Assembly: GCA_018402685.1 (NCBI GenBank)
Contig: JAGYIJ010000002.1
Coordinates: forward strand, 1-64,000
Origin: Aquiluna sp.
GTDB taxonomy: Bacteria; Actinomycetota; Actinomycetes; Actinomycetales; Microbacteriaceae
Length of the DNA stretch: 64,000 nt
Reading direction: 5' to 3'
Below the pieces are notes generated by a model that was given only the letters and a program-made list of their open reading frames with translations, made no database searches and was not told the origin of the DNA. A program made the position numbers and the translations under genes. Positions 25,835-36,761 of the stretch are shown here, piece after piece; within the stretch, counting starts at the first letter, position 1, and the number at the start of each line of letters is the position of its first letter.

Positions 25835-26762
25835 CGCCTCGAGAACCAGCGCTTTTTCTTTGCCGCCTTGCGGCTCTCTGGAACAGTCTCTATTACATCA
25901 ATTGGTCCGGTGAAATCTGCCAGTGGCGATGCACTGCCGCGGAGCGCTCTTCCGACAGTTCCCAGCCGCTCGCGCCTGATGTCATCGCGTTCGAGATCAG
26001 AGAGCGCACCGGTTAGTAACCAGTCGAAGCCCTTGGCGATCTCGGCAGCACCTTCGGCGGGCCAGGCGTGAATCGGTCTTGCCGCACCGGTTGATTGCTG
26101 GACCGCTGCTCGCTCCTCGAAGTGTGGCATCAAAAGCTGCTCGCCGAACATCTCTCTGAGCTCCTTGAGCCTGAATTCGTGTTCGTGAGAGGCCGGCCTT
26201 AGTCGGTTCACGACAATACCCAGCAATCTCAGTCGCGGACTTAGCTTGGCGCTGATCTCGTTTATTGCCCTGCGGGCTCGATCGGCGGCAATGACTGAGT
26301 AGAGGGCAGGTTCTGTGACAACGAGTACGCGGTCTGATGCGACCCATGCGGTCCTGGTGAGAGCGTTGATAGATGGGGAGTGTCAATGATTACTAGGTCG
26401 TATTCACTTTCCAGCATTGCTAGCACTTCTTCTAGCTTCCAGACATCGGAGACGGAAGGGGCGGGGTTATCTAGTAGCAGAGACCTTGGGCTTCCGACCA
26501 TCACGTCCATCTTTGAGGACTTGTGCCAACCCGAGGAGACGATGGCCTTGCGAACGGTCTGGATTTTGGGTGCCTGCAGCACTTCGGCAACCGAGGCGGA
26601 TTGGTTATTGGATGCTGCCAGTCCGCTGGTTGCATCGCACTGGGGATCGAGGTCAACCACCAGGGTGTTCAGGCCTTTATTGAGGGCTGCGGAGGCTAGA
26701 CCAAGGGCAACCGTGGTTTTACCCACCCCGCCTTTGAGGGAGCTGACGCTGAGAACATGCAC
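25831..26762 (-). CDS. ParA/MinD-type ATPase, one frame break
   Basis: A minus-strand P-loop ATPase of about 310 aa. The start MHVLSVSSLKGGVGKTTVALG holds the deviant Walker A; VVDLDPQCDAT and VIIDTP follow. The track then derails to PHLSTLSPG. Adding one C to the four-C run (GGGG at 26375-26378 on the plus strand) gives TPPSINALTRTAWVASDRVL and runs on to the second track piece (LGIVVNRLRPASHEHEFR) ending KKRWFSRR at 25831. There is no partner parB nearby. It ends 4 bases inside the convergent MerR gene. Its start lies 64 bases from that of pyc, with divergent promoters expected between them. Confidence 0.85.
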
Positions 26763-26826
26763 TGCAATAGGCTACCCTTCTGTAGGGCATGCAAGCCATG
26801 TCGCAACACGGTTTCGGTGAGGTTGA

Positions 26827-29800
26827 ATGTTCAAGAAAATTCTCGTAGCTAACCGCGGTGAGATTGCCGTGAGGGCATTTCGCGCTGCTTTTGAAACCGG
26901 TTCTGGCACCGTTGCCGTCTACCCCTACGAGGATCGCAACTCCGTTCACCGCCTAAAGGCCGATGAGGCCTATGAGATCTCCGCTGAGGGCTCACCAGTT
27001 CGCGCCTACCTCTCGGTCTCCGAGATGATCCGGGTGGCCAAGGAATCTGGCGCAGACGCCATCTACCCGGGCTATGGCTTTCTGAGCGAAAACCCTGACC
27101 TTGCTAGAGAGGCAGCAGCCAACGGCATTACCTTTGTCGGACCCAAAGCAGAGATTTTGGAACTTGCCGGCGACAAGGTAAACGCCAAGGCTGCAGCCAT
27201 CAGGGCTAACGTCCCGGTTCTTGCCTCCTCGAGGCATCTAGTGATGTTGCGCAGTTGACAAAAAAGGCTAGTGAGATTGGCTTTCCGCTCTACGTGAAGG
27301 CAGTTGCCGGCGGCGGCGGAAGAGGCATGCGCAAGGTTGATTCAGAGGATCAGCTGGTGGAATCCCTCGAGGCAGCAATGCGCGAGGCCGAGGGTGCATT
27401 TGGTGATGCCAGAGTGTTTTTGGAGCAGGCCGTCATCAGGCCGCGCCACATTGAGGTCCAGATTCTTGCTGACACCCACGGCAACATCATCCACCTTCAC
27501 GAGCGTGACTGTTCGATTCAGCGTCGCAACCAAAAGGTCGTTGAGATTGCTCCGGCACCAAATCTCGATGACGAGCTGCGTCAGCAGCTGTTCGTGGATG
27601 CGGTTGCCTTTGCCAAGGAGATCGGCTACCAAAACGCCGGCACCGTTGAATTTTTGATCGAGACCTCCGGCCCTAACACCGGCAAGCACGTGTTCATTGA
27701 GATGAACCCACGCATCCAGGTCGAGCACACCGTCACTGAAGAGATCACCGATGTTGATCTGGTGCAGTCGCAGCTTCGAATTGCTGCGGGTGCGACGCTT
27801 GCAGAACTTGGGCTTTTTCAAGAGAGCATCAAGCCGCACGGCTTTGCAATGCAGTGCCGAATCACTACAGAGGACCCGGTGCAGGGTTTTAGACCCGACA
27901 CCGGAAAGATCACCACCTACCGCTCACCAGGCGGAGCTGGAATCAGGCTAGATGGTGGAACTGTCACCACCGGTGCCGAGGTCTCCCCACACTTTGACTC
28001 AATGCTGGTGAAGCTCATTACTCGTGGGCGAGACTTCCGCAGCACCGTTGAGCGCGGCAAGCGCGCTCTGGCCGAGTTCCGAATTCGCGGTGTGGCAACG
28101 AACATTAACTTCCTGCAGGCGGTTTTGGCCGATGAGACCTTTGCCTCCGGCGAGCTCTCCACGCACTTTATTGATGAGCGCCCAGAGCTATTCCAAGCCA
28201 AGGTTTCTAGAGACCGCGGCACCAAGGTGGTGCAGTGGCTTGCCGAGGTAACAGTAAATAAGCCACACGGCTCTCGTGATGGCAAGCTGGACCCCGAGCT
28301 AAAACTGCCGACCATCGATATCAGCACGCCCGCTCCAAGTGGTTCTAAGCAACTCCTAGACGAGCTTGGTCCAGAGGGTTTTGCCAGCTGGATGCGGGAG
28401 CAGAATCGAATCTTGGTAACCGACAGCACCTTCCGAGATGCCCACCAGTCACTGTTGGCAACCAGGGTGAGGGGTAAGGATCTGGTGGCGGTTGCGCCAT
28501 TCGTTGCCCGCATGACTCCGAACCTGCTTTCGGTCGAGGCTTGGGGCGGGGCGACCTACGATGTCGCACTTAGGTTCCTGGGCGAAGACCCTTGGCGCAG
28601 GCTTGAAAGACTGCGTGAGGCACTTCCTAACATTTGCATTCAGATGCTGCTGCGAGGGCGCAACACCGTTGGCTACACCCCATATCCAGAAGAGGTCACC
28701 ACTAGCTTCATCAAAGAAGCTGCCAGCACCGGGATTGACATCTTCCGCATCTTCGATGCGCTAAACGATGTCAATCAGATGGCTCCAGCCATCAAGGCCG
28801 TTCGTGAGGAAACCGGATCGCTTGCCGAGGTTGGAATCAGCTTCACTGGAAACCTTGCTGACCCAGCCGAGAAGCTCTACAACCTCGACTACTACCTAAA
28901 GCTGGCAGATGAGATCGTGTCAGCTGGTGCTCACGTCCTAGCAATCAAGGACATGGCGGGACTGCTCAGGCCAGCTGGGGCAAAGATGCTGGTCACAGCA
29001 TTGCGAGAGCGCTTTGATCTTCCGATTCACCTCCACACCCATGACACCGCGGGTGGTCAGCTGGCAACCCTGCTGACCGCAATCGAGGCTGGGGTGGACG
29101 CGGTGGATGTGGCATCGGCACCGATGGCTGGGACGACCTCGCAGCCCTCGGCTTCTGCATTGGTTGCCGCGCTCAGCCACACCGAGCGCGACACCGAGAT
29201 GGACTTGGATGCCGTTACTGACCTAGAGCCCTACTGGGAGGCAGTTCGCAAGGTCTATGCCCCGTTCGAGTCTGGATTGCCAGGTCCAACTGGACGCGTT
29301 TACCGGCACGAGATTCCAGGTGGGCAGCTTTCGAACCTTCGACAGCAGGCAATTGCGCTGGGCCTTGGTGATCGCTTTGAGCTGGTGGAGCAAATGTATG
29401 CAGCTGCCAACAAGATTCTTGGTCGCCCTCCGAAGGTGACTCCGTCTTCGAAGGTGGTTGGGGACTTGGCTCTTCACCTGGTCGCGGTTGGAGCCGATCC
29501 AGATGACTTCGAGCAGAACCCGCAAAACTACGACATTCCGGACTCGGTGATCGGATTCATGGCTGGAGAGCTCGGCGATCTGCCATTTGGTTGGCCAGAG
29601 CCTTTCAGGACAAAGGTGCTGGCGGGCAAAAAGATAGACATCGGGGTTGAACCGCTAAGTCAAGAGGATCAGCAAAAGCTGAACTCGGGTGATAGCGCAA
29701 CCATTCGCAGCACCTTGAACCACCTTCTGTTCCCAGGCCCAACCAAGGAGTTTGAGCGAATTCGCGAGAGCTACGGCAACCTGGACAATGTCAGCACTCT

Positions 29801-30227
29801 TGACTATCTATATGGTCTTGACACCGAGACTGAGCACGTTGTTGAACTGCGCAAGGGCCTGCAACTCTTTGTTGGCCTTGAAGCAATCGGTGAGGCAGAT
29901 GGCAAGGGTCTTAGAAACGTAATGACCAAGCTCAATGGGCAGCTTCGGCCAGTCACGGTTCGAGACCACTCGATTCAAATCACGACCAACTCCGCTGAAA
30001 AAGCAGATCCGCAAAACCCCACTCACGCAGCAGCGCCGTTTACCGGTGTTGTCACGCTCAAGGTTGAAATTGGTCAGCAGGTCGCAGTTGGTGAAGTCAT
30101 TGCCTCTATCGAGGCAATGAAGATGGAGGCCAGCATCACCGCTCCGGTTGCCGGAGAGGTGAAGCGCTTGGGCATTCAAGGACCCACCCCGGTGGAGGGC
30201 GGCGACCTAATCGCCGTCATCGAATAA
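26827..30227 (+). CDS. pyc: Pyruvate carboxylase, one frame break
   Basis: Biotin-dependent carboxylation of pyruvate to oxaloacetate, the anaplerotic feed of the TCA cycle. The biotin carboxylase part starts KKILVANRGEIAVRAFRAA. The frame breaks after VPVLASS; one missing G at 27230-27231 restores SSEASSDVAQLTKKASEIG, and the ATP-grasp loop GGGGRGMRKV follows. The carboxyltransferase part begins near RILVTDSTFRDAHQSLLATR, and the biotinyl domain near the C-terminus carries IEAMKMEASI with the target Lys. The total is about 1133 aa, normal for single-chain Pyc. Position between two ParA/MinD-type genes is notable. Confidence 0.93.
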
Positions 30228-30237
30228 AAGGAATCAC

Positions 30238-31311
30238 GTGGCAAAAAAGGACTACTCCTCAGGGGAGAATGCGGAGTTCAGCGACCTGGAGCTGGAACCC
30301 GAAGCACCGCTGGCCAGTAATTTGGCACCGGATCTCTCCTCCTATGCCTTGAGTGTTGAAACGCCAGATATCTTCACCGAGCCAGAGCCAGCCTCGATGC
30401 TCACAGCCGAAAGGCTCTTGGAGGACAAGGCCAAGCCAAAAATTGTCCCCGAGGGCTTTTGGCGAAGAGGCGTCTATCACCTGAGCTTTGGCCTGGTGAA
30501 TCTCGGAGACAGCGCCAAGGCCAAAGCACGCAAGCAGCTAGATGCCAGAATCTCGGCAGCTCTTGCTGGCGGAGCAAGTTTTGTCCCGGTACTCACTCGC
30601 AAGGGCGGGGTAGGAAAGACCACGGTCACCACTTTGATTGGCATGGCCATGGCGAGGGTTCGCGAGGACAGAATTCTTGCAATTGACGCCAACCCAGACC
30701 GTGGCACTTTGGCCGAAAGAGTCAAAAAGGGCACCGACAAGACTGTTCGTGACTTGGTGAATAAGGCCGGTGGCATCAATAGCTTCAGCGTCTTTTCCGA
30801 GTATGTGTCGAGAGATCAATCAAGGCTTGATGTGATGGCATCTGAGACCGACCCAATGATGTCGGAGGCGTTCGACGAAGGTGACTACAACGTGGTTGCA
30901 GATATCGCCTCTCGCTACTACAGCGTTTGTCTTACCGACTGCGGCACCGGCATTGTCCACAGCGTAATGCGAGCGATTCTGATGCGGGCCAATGGTTTGG
31001 TTGTGGTCTCCGGTGGTTCCATTGATGAGGCAAGGCTCGCCTCTGAGACTCTCACCTGGCTCGAATCAAACGGTTACGCCGAGCTTGTGAAAAACAGCGT
31101 TGTGGCGCTCAATACCGCAACCTTCGGCACGCAGCTAGTCAAGCTTGAGGAGATCGAGGCTCACTTTGCATCTAGAACCCGCGCCGTGGTGCGGATTCCA
31201 TACGACCCGCAGCTGGCTGCCGGGGCAACAGTCGACTTTGATCGACTGCACCCCGCCACCAAGCAGGCGGCACGAGATCTGGCAGCTCTGGTGGTGGACG
31301 GTCTGGTTTGA
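30238..31311 (+). CDS. MinD/ParA-like ATPase with acidic N-terminal extension
   Basis: A 357-aa protein 10 bases after pyc, with a GTG start. About the first 115 residues form an acidic, probably disordered region and then a basic amphipathic stretch (GFWRRGVYHLSFGLVNLG). The ATPase core follows: VPVLTRKGGVGKTTVTTLIG, LAIDANPDRGTLAERV and LTDCGTGIVHSVM. This architecture resembles actinobacterial MinD-like proteins associated with membranes or secretion rather than plasmid ParA. The target is unknown. The stop overlaps the def start. Confidence 0.8.
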   Translation: MAKKDYSSGENAEFSDLELEPEAPLASNLAPDLSSYALSVETPDIFTEPEPASMLTAERLLEDKAKPKIVPEGFWRRGVYHLSFGLVNLGDSAKAKARKQLDARISAALAGGASFVPVLTRKGGVGKTTVTTLIGMAMARVREDRILAIDANPDRGTLAERVKKGTDKTVRDLVNKAGGINSFSVFSEYVSRDQSRLDVMASETDPMMSEAFDEGDYNVVADIASRYYSVCLTDCGTGIVHSVMRAILMRANGLVVVSGGSIDEARLASETLTWLESNGYAELVKNSVVALNTATFGTQLVKLEEIEAHFASRTRAVVRIPYDPQLAAGATVDFDRLHPATKQAARDLAALVVDGLV

Positions 31312-31799
31312 GTGTCAGAGAGATAAGGCTGTTCGGCGATCCGGTCCTGAAATCTCGCTGCAGCGAGGTGCTGGATTTCGACAAGGTAGCACCGCTCGTT
31401 CAAGACCTAATCGACACCACATCACTGCAAGGCAGAGCGGGAGTCGCGGCAAATCAAATCGGTGTTGAACTAAGGGTCTTTGCCTACAACGTCGAAGGCG
31501 AGATCGGCTACCTAATCAATCCGGAGATTGTGAGAGTCGAGGGTGAACCAGAGCTGATTGACGAGGGCTGTCTCTCGGTGCCAGGTCTTTGGCAAAAGGT
31601 AATGCGCCACCCTATTGCCACCGCCAAGGGTTCTTTGATTGACGGCAGCGAGATTGAAATCAGGGGAGAGGGCCTTTTGGCTCAGGCTTTGCAGCACGAG
31701 GTTGACCACCTTGATGGCTATCTATATCTAGACAGGCTTTCGCCTGAGGAGCGAAAGCTAGCGTTCAGAGAGCTTCGCCAACAACCCTGGTTTAGTTAG
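31308..31799 (+). CDS. def: Peptide deformylase
   Basis: Removes the N-formyl group from nascent proteins. All three motifs are visible: GRAGVAANQIG (motif I), EGCLSVPG (motif II, metal-binding Cys) and QHEVDHLDGYL (motif III, metal-binding HExxH). The length of 163 aa is typical. The TTG start overlaps the preceding stop (TTGA). It converges with the acyl-CoA ligase gene, leaving an 11-base gap. Confidence 0.94.
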   Translation: MSVREIRLFGDPVLKSRCSEVLDFDKVAPLVQDLIDTTSLQGRAGVAANQIGVELRVFAYNVEGEIGYLINPEIVRVEGEPELIDEGCLSVPGLWQKVMRHPIATAKGSLIDGSEIEIRGEGLLAQALQHEVDHLDGYLYLDRLSPEERKLAFRELRQQPWFS

Positions 31800-31810
31800 C
31801 TCAGGTTTAG

Positions 31811-33601
31811 TTAGTCCTGGTAGATGCGGGAGACCTGGAGTGAGAAATCCTCCATGACTCGGTTCCGCTTGATCTTCATTGATGGGGTTAGATGTCCCGA
31901 GGCTTCGGTGAGCTCAACATCCAAAATCTCAAAAGCTCGAACCTGCTCGGCCTGGGAGAATCGCTGATTGACCTCGTTGATGGCGAGTTGGACTTCTTCA
32001 CGAATCTTGGGGTGCCGAGTGGACTCAGCGAGGGTCATCTCTTGTTCAATTTCATTGTTCTTGCCCCAAATTGGAACCATCTCAGGGTCTAGAGATATCA
32101 GTGCTCCGATGAAGGGCTTGGCATCGCCAATCACAACCACCTGGCCAATGATTGGGTGAGCTCGAAGCAGGTCTTCAATGGGCGCCGGGGCAACGTTTTT
32201 GCCACCCGCGGTGACGAGTAGTTCCTTTTTGCGACCGGTAATGGTGAGGAATCCGTCCTCGTCCAACTCGCCGATGTCACCTGTTCTGAACCAGTCGCCC
32301 TCAAAGGCATCTCGGGTGGCAGCTTCATTGCGCCAGTAGCCACGCATCACGTTGATGCCGCGCAGCCAAATCTCGCCATCATCGGCAATCTTGATGCCGG
32401 TGCCGGGGAGTGCTCGGCCGACCTTGCCGATCTTCTGCCAGGCGACTCGGCCGATCACGGCCGCCGCCGAGGTCTCGGTGAGGCCATAGCCCTCGAGGAC
32501 AATCAATCCGATTCCCCTAAAGAAGTGGCCAAGCCTTGCACCCAGAGGCGCACCACCTGAGATTGCGTAGCGAACATTGCCGCCCATGGCGGCACGCAGT
32601 TTGCTAAAGACCAGCTTGTCAAAGAGCTTGTGGCGGAGCTTCAGCATTGGCGATGGGCCTGATTTGCTATCTAACGACTTGGAATATGCAATCGCGGTTT
32701 CGGCTGCGATCTTGAAGATCTTGCCCTTGCCGGCTGCCGTTGCTCTGAGCTCTGCGCCGTTATAAACCTTTTCAAAGACCCTGGGCACTGCCAGCAAGAA
32801 GGTCGGCTTGAACTCGGGGAGCACCTTTGCCACCTGCTTGGCATCTCCCAGGTGACCGACCCTGATGCCTGCGTAGATGGCCATCACAGATACATATCTC
32901 GAGAGGATGTGGGCCATCGGCAAAAACACCAGTGAGTGCTGCTGGTCGTTCACAAGCTCCGGTAGTTCGGCTGCCGCATTGCGGCAGTGATCCACAAAGC
33001 TCTTGTGGGTTAGTTCGCAACCCTTGGGGTTGCCGGTGGTTCCTGAGGTGTAAACGATGGTTGCCAAATCCTTGAGCTCAGCGTTGGAGCGGGCCTTTTC
33101 GAGGACCTCATCGGCAATCGCAGCTCCTGCTTGGTGCAGTTTCGTTAGTTCATCAGATTCGATTCGCCAGACTTGGGTGACCTTCGGGGCAACCACCTTG
33201 TTGAAGCGTTCGATGTGGTCATCGTTTTCGACAAAAAAGGCAACGGCGTCTGAATCTTGCAAGATCCATTCGATCTGGGTGGGGGAGGAGGTTTCATAGA
33301 TAGGCACCGAGACCGCGCCGGCATACCAGAGCGCAAAGTCAATAACTGGCCACTCGTAGCGGGTCTTACTCATGATGGCGACTGCGTCGCCAGGCTTGAT
33401 TCCAGAGGCGATCAAGCCCTTGGCTAGCGACATGACTTCATCTAGGAACTCTTGCGAACTGACCTCACGCCAAAGGCCATCAGGATTCTGCCTCGAGAAA
33501 AGCGGCCAGGAGGGGTCTTTACGGACCCTGGTCAAAAGCAGATCGGTGACATTTTCTTTCGGGTTTGATTCCACCAGTAGCGGCACGTCGTAGGACTTCA
33601 T
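31811..33601 (-). CDS. Long-chain acyl-CoA synthetase (FadD15-like)
   Basis: An AMP-forming fatty acid:CoA ligase at the membrane. The P-loop-like signature is IVYTSGTTGNPKGCELTH. Later motifs are EGYGLTETSAA and WFRTGDIGELDEDGFLTITGRKKELLVTAGGKN, in order. The track starts four codons earlier, but GGGGAG inside those codons is the likely ribosome-binding site for ATG 33601 (MKSYDVPLLV), giving 596 aa. Neighbouring plsC suggests supply of acyl groups for lipid synthesis. It is divergent from the ROK glucokinase with 142 bases between starts, so promoters probably lie there. Confidence 0.9.
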   Translation of the reverse strand: MKSYDVPLLVESNPKENVTDLLLTRVRKDPSWPLFSRQNPDGLWREVSSQEFLDEVMSLAKGLIASGIKPGDAVAIMSKTRYEWPVIDFALWYAGAVSVPIYETSSPTQIEWILQDSDAVAFFVENDDHIERFNKVVAPKVTQVWRIESDELTKLHQAGAAIADEVLEKARSNAELKDLATIVYTSGTTGNPKGCELTHKSFVDHCRNAAAELPELVNDQQHSLVFLPMAHILSRYVSVMAIYAGIRVGHLGDAKQVAKVLPEFKPTFLLAVPRVFEKVYNGAELRATAAGKGKIFKIAAETAIAYSKSLDSKSGPSPMLKLRHKLFDKLVFSKLRAAMGGNVRYAISGGAPLGARLGHFFRGIGLIVLEGYGLTETSAAAVIGRVAWQKIGKVGRALPGTGIKIADDGEIWLRGINVMRGYWRNEAATRDAFEGDWFRTGDIGELDEDGFLTITGRKKELLVTAGGKNVAPAPIEDLLRAHPIIGQVVVIGDAKPFIGALISLDPEMVPIWGKNNEIEQEMTLAESTRHPKIREEVQLAINEVNQRFSQAEQVRAFEILDVELTEASGHLTPSMKIKRNRVMEDFSLQVSRIYQD

Positions 33602-33743
33602 TGTTCTCCCCATGTCGAATTGGGAATTACTTTATTCCGTTTAACCAATCCTTCCGAGGTTGCAATCACAAGATTTCCACCCCGAACCTGAATAGAAGCG
33701 ACAAAGCCAATAAAATCAAGCTCTGCCATACAAAAGGAAAAAC

Positions 33744-34691
33744 TTGCTAGCTATTGGAATCGACATTGGTGGCACCAAGATATTGGGTGCCTTGGTTGAT
33801 GTCGATGGCAAGGTGCTAGAAGAGGTCAGGGTGCCATCACCGGCTCAAGATCCTGATCAGATGGTGGAGACAGTTGTCGAGCTCATCGAGAGCATTACCG
33901 CCAAGGCAACCGATGTGATTGCCGGGGTTGGGGTTGCCGCAGCCGGCTTTATCGATGCGGATCAATCGAACATTCTTTACGCACCAAATCTGAACTGGCG
34001 AAATGAACCAATGCGCGAGCGACTGCAGCAGCGGGTGGTGCACCCCGTCTTTATCGAAAATGATGCCAATGCAGCTGGCTGGGCCGAATACAAATTTGGT
34101 GCGGGCAGAGGCTCAAAGGATATGGCGATGCTGACCCTGGGGACCGGGGTTGGCGGGGCAATCATCGCCGATTACAAGCTTCGCCGCGGCGGCTTTGGTA
34201 TTGGCGGCGAGCTTGGGCATGTTCGCGTGGTGCAAGATGGCAGGCTTTGCGGCTGCGGCCGAAAGGGCTGCGTCGAGCAGTATGCCTCCGGCACCGCAGT
34301 GCTTCGAGCCGCTAGGAAGCTTGCGCTAAGCGATGGCCCGATGGGCGAAAGACTGCGAGAGCTTGCCGGGGACTCAGAGCTCAGCGGCAAGCAGGTCTCT
34401 CAGGCGCTTTTGGAGAAAGACCCCGGTGCGACCTCGGTGGTCAGGACCGCAGCCGAGTACCTCGCGCAAGCAATGGGCACGATAGTTGCGGTTTTGGATC
34501 CCCAAGTTTTTGTAATTGGAGGCGGGCTCTCCGAGGCAGGGGATCTGATTTTGGATCCGATTCGTGAGGCGCTGGCAGCAAATCTGCCGGCTCGCGGCTA
34601 TAGGCCGGAGCCGAAGGTAGTGGCAGCAACTTTCAACAATCACGCCGGAGTAATCGGAGCCGCCGATTTGGCGCGGGAATCGGTTGGCTAA
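33744..34691 (+). CDS. ROK-family glucokinase
   Basis: Phosphorylates glucose to glucose-6-phosphate. The N-terminal phosphate loop is IGIDIGGTKILGALVD. IENDANAAGWAEY contains the catalytic Asp. The ROK zinc site reads GELGHVRV then CGCGRKGCVEQYASG. At 315 aa it lacks an N-terminal helix-turn-helix, so it is an enzyme rather than a ROK repressor. The start is TTG with AAAAGGA upstream. Confidence 0.9.
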   Translation: MLAIGIDIGGTKILGALVDVDGKVLEEVRVPSPAQDPDQMVETVVELIESITAKATDVIAGVGVAAAGFIDADQSNILYAPNLNWRNEPMRERLQQRVVHPVFIENDANAAGWAEYKFGAGRGSKDMAMLTLGTGVGGAIIADYKLRRGGFGIGGELGHVRVVQDGRLCGCGRKGCVEQYASGTAVLRAARKLALSDGPMGERLRELAGDSELSGKQVSQALLEKDPGATSVVRTAAEYLAQAMGTIVAVLDPQVFVIGGGLSEAGDLILDPIREALAANLPARGYRPEPKVVAATFNNHAGVIGAADLARESVG

Positions 34692-34715
34692 GCTTGTGAC
34701 AAAACTGGAGCTAGC

Positions 34716-35402
34716 GTGACTTACTTTTTATTGAAGAACTTTGTTCTCGGGCCGATTCTGAACATTTTGTTTAGGCCCTGGGTCAGAGGCGCTGAGCATG
34801 TTCCAAAACGCGGGGCGGCAATTTTGGCCTCCAATCACCTCTCTTTTGTTGACTCGATCTTTTTGCCACTGAAACTGCGTCGTCAGGTTACCTTTTTGGC
34901 AAAGAGCGACTACTTCACCGGCAAGGGTTTCAAGGGTGCTCTGATTCGCTGGTTCTTCAAGGCAACCGGACAGCTTTCAATTGATCGCACAGGCGGTAAG
35001 GCTTCCGAGGACTCTTTGAACACCGGTCTTGGGGTTTTGGAGCGCGAACTATTGCTGGGTATCTACCCAGAGGGCACCAGAAGCCCCGATGCCACTCTCT
35101 ACCGCGGCAGAACCGGCATTGCCCGCATGGCTCTGGAGTCCAAGGTGCCAGTGATTCCAGTGGCGATGATCGACACCGAGAAGGTAATGCCTATTGGTCA
35201 GAAGTACCCAAACATCCAGCGCATTGGCGTAGTGATTGGCGAACCGCTGGATTTCTCTCGCTTTGCAGGCATGGAGGGTGAGCGCGCAGTGCTGCGCGCT
35301 GTCACCGACCAGATTGTTTATCGCATCATGAGGCTTTCTAACCAGCGATATCAGGATGTCTACGCTTCCACAGTTCGCAATAGGCTTGCCAGAGCAGAGT
35401 AG
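34716..35402 (+). CDS. plsC: 1-acyl-sn-glycerol-3-phosphate acyltransferase
   Basis: Adds the second acyl chain to make phosphatidic acid, at the membrane. The HX4D catalytic motif is in ASNHLSFVDS, and the acceptor-binding motif is YPEGTRSPD. The length of 228 aa and a GTG start fit. It sits between glucokinase and DAHP synthase in a co-directional run. Confidence 0.9.
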   Translation: MTYFLLKNFVLGPILNILFRPWVRGAEHVPKRGAAILASNHLSFVDSIFLPLKLRRQVTFLAKSDYFTGKGFKGALIRWFFKATGQLSIDRTGGKASEDSLNTGLGVLERELLLGIYPEGTRSPDATLYRGRTGIARMALESKVPVIPVAMIDTEKVMPIGQKYPNIQRIGVVIGEPLDFSRFAGMEGERAVLRAVTDQIVYRIMRLSNQRYQDVYASTVRNRLARAE

Positions 35403-35411
35403 GGAAAACAA

Positions 35412-36761
35412 TTGAAAGACTTCGGGCTAGATAACTACGTCCATTTAGAGGCAAAACAGCAGCCAACCTGGGCTGATTTAGACAAGCTTGCAAGCGTTCG
35501 CGAGGAGCTTTCCAAGTTGCCACCGCTGGTGTTTGCCGGTGAGGTGGACACGCTTCGCGATCGCATCGCGCAGGCAAGCCGTGGCGAGGCCTTTTTGCTC
35601 CAGGGTGGCGATTGCGCCGAGACCTTTGTAGATGCCACCGCGGATCGCATTCGCAACCGCATCAAGACCGTGCTGCAAATGGCAGTGGTTCTGATGTATG
35701 GCTCATCGCTGCCGGTTATCAAGATGGGCCGCATGGCGGGCCAGTTTGCCAAGCCAAGATCCTCAGACTTTGAAACTCGCGATGGTGTGACTCTTCCCGC
35801 CTACCGCGGCGATGCGGTAAACGGCTACGAGTTCACCGAAGCATCGCGAGTGAATGACCCAGCACGATTGCTGCAGGCCTACCAAACCTCGGTCAGCACG
35901 CTGAATCTAATTCGCGCCTTCACCACCGGCGGCTTCGCAGATCTTCGCGAGGTGCACGCTTGGAACAAGGGCTTCACCGATAACCCCGCGAACAAGGCCT
36001 ATGAATCAATCGCGGGCGATATCGATCGCGCAATGAGATTCATGGAGGCCTGTGGAGTGGACTCGGCAGAGCTCAGAGCCACCGAATTCTTTGTCTCTCA
36101 CGAGGGCTTGCTCTTTGACTATGAGCGTCCACTAACCAGGGTTGACTCTCGAACTGACACCCCATATGTGACATCGGGCCACTTCATCTGGATTGGTGAG
36201 CGCACTAGGCAGCTTGATGGTGCTCACGTTGACTTTTTGTCCAGGGTTAGAAACCCACTGGGCGTGAAGCTTGGTCCAACAACCTCTACCGATGATGTCT
36301 TGGCCTTGATCGACAAGTTGGACCCAGAGCGCGAACCCGGTCGACTGACTTTGATTAGCCGCATGGGTGCTGAAAAGATTCGCGGTGAGCTTCCAAAGCT
36401 CATCGAAGCGGTCAAAGACTCTGGTGCCACCCCGCTTTGGATCACCGATCCAATGCACGGCAACGGCATCACCACCAAGAACGGCTACAAGTCACGCAGG
36501 TTTGACGATGTGATGGACGAGGTTAACGGCTTCTTCGAAGTTCACAAGGCTCTGGGCACCCACCCAGGTGGTTTGCACGTCGAGCTAACCGGCGATGATG
36601 TCGCCGAGTGCCTGGGCGGCTCGGAGCACGTCGATGAGAGCACCCTAGAACAGCGCTACGAGTCGGTTTGTGATCCAAGATTGAACCACATGCAGTCCTT
36701 GGAGCTAGCATTTTTGGTGGCAGAGCGTTTGGTCGAGACCAGGAGAAACGGTGATAACTGA
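35412..36761 (+). CDS. aroG: 3-deoxy-7-phosphoheptulonate synthase, class II
   Basis: Condenses PEP and erythrose-4-phosphate, the first step of the shikimate pathway. Class II (plant/actinobacterial) features include FLLQGGDCAETF, VIKMGRMAGQFAKPRS, LLFDYERPLTR, LISRMGAEKI, WITDPMHGNG and THPGGLHVELTG. The length of 449 aa fits. The start is TTG. A chorismate mutase and TyrA of the same pathway lie about 24 kb upstream. The 3' end overlaps the next gene by 11 bases. Confidence 0.95.
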   Translation: MKDFGLDNYVHLEAKQQPTWADLDKLASVREELSKLPPLVFAGEVDTLRDRIAQASRGEAFLLQGGDCAETFVDATADRIRNRIKTVLQMAVVLMYGSSLPVIKMGRMAGQFAKPRSSDFETRDGVTLPAYRGDAVNGYEFTEASRVNDPARLLQAYQTSVSTLNLIRAFTTGGFADLREVHAWNKGFTDNPANKAYESIAGDIDRAMRFMEACGVDSAELRATEFFVSHEGLLFDYERPLTRVDSRTDTPYVTSGHFIWIGERTRQLDGAHVDFLSRVRNPLGVKLGPTTSTDDVLALIDKLDPEREPGRLTLISRMGAEKIRGELPKLIEAVKDSGATPLWITDPMHGNGITTKNGYKSRRFDDVMDEVNGFFEVHKALGTHPGGLHVELTGDDVAECLGGSEHVDESTLEQRYESVCDPRLNHMQSLELAFLVAERLVETRRNGDN

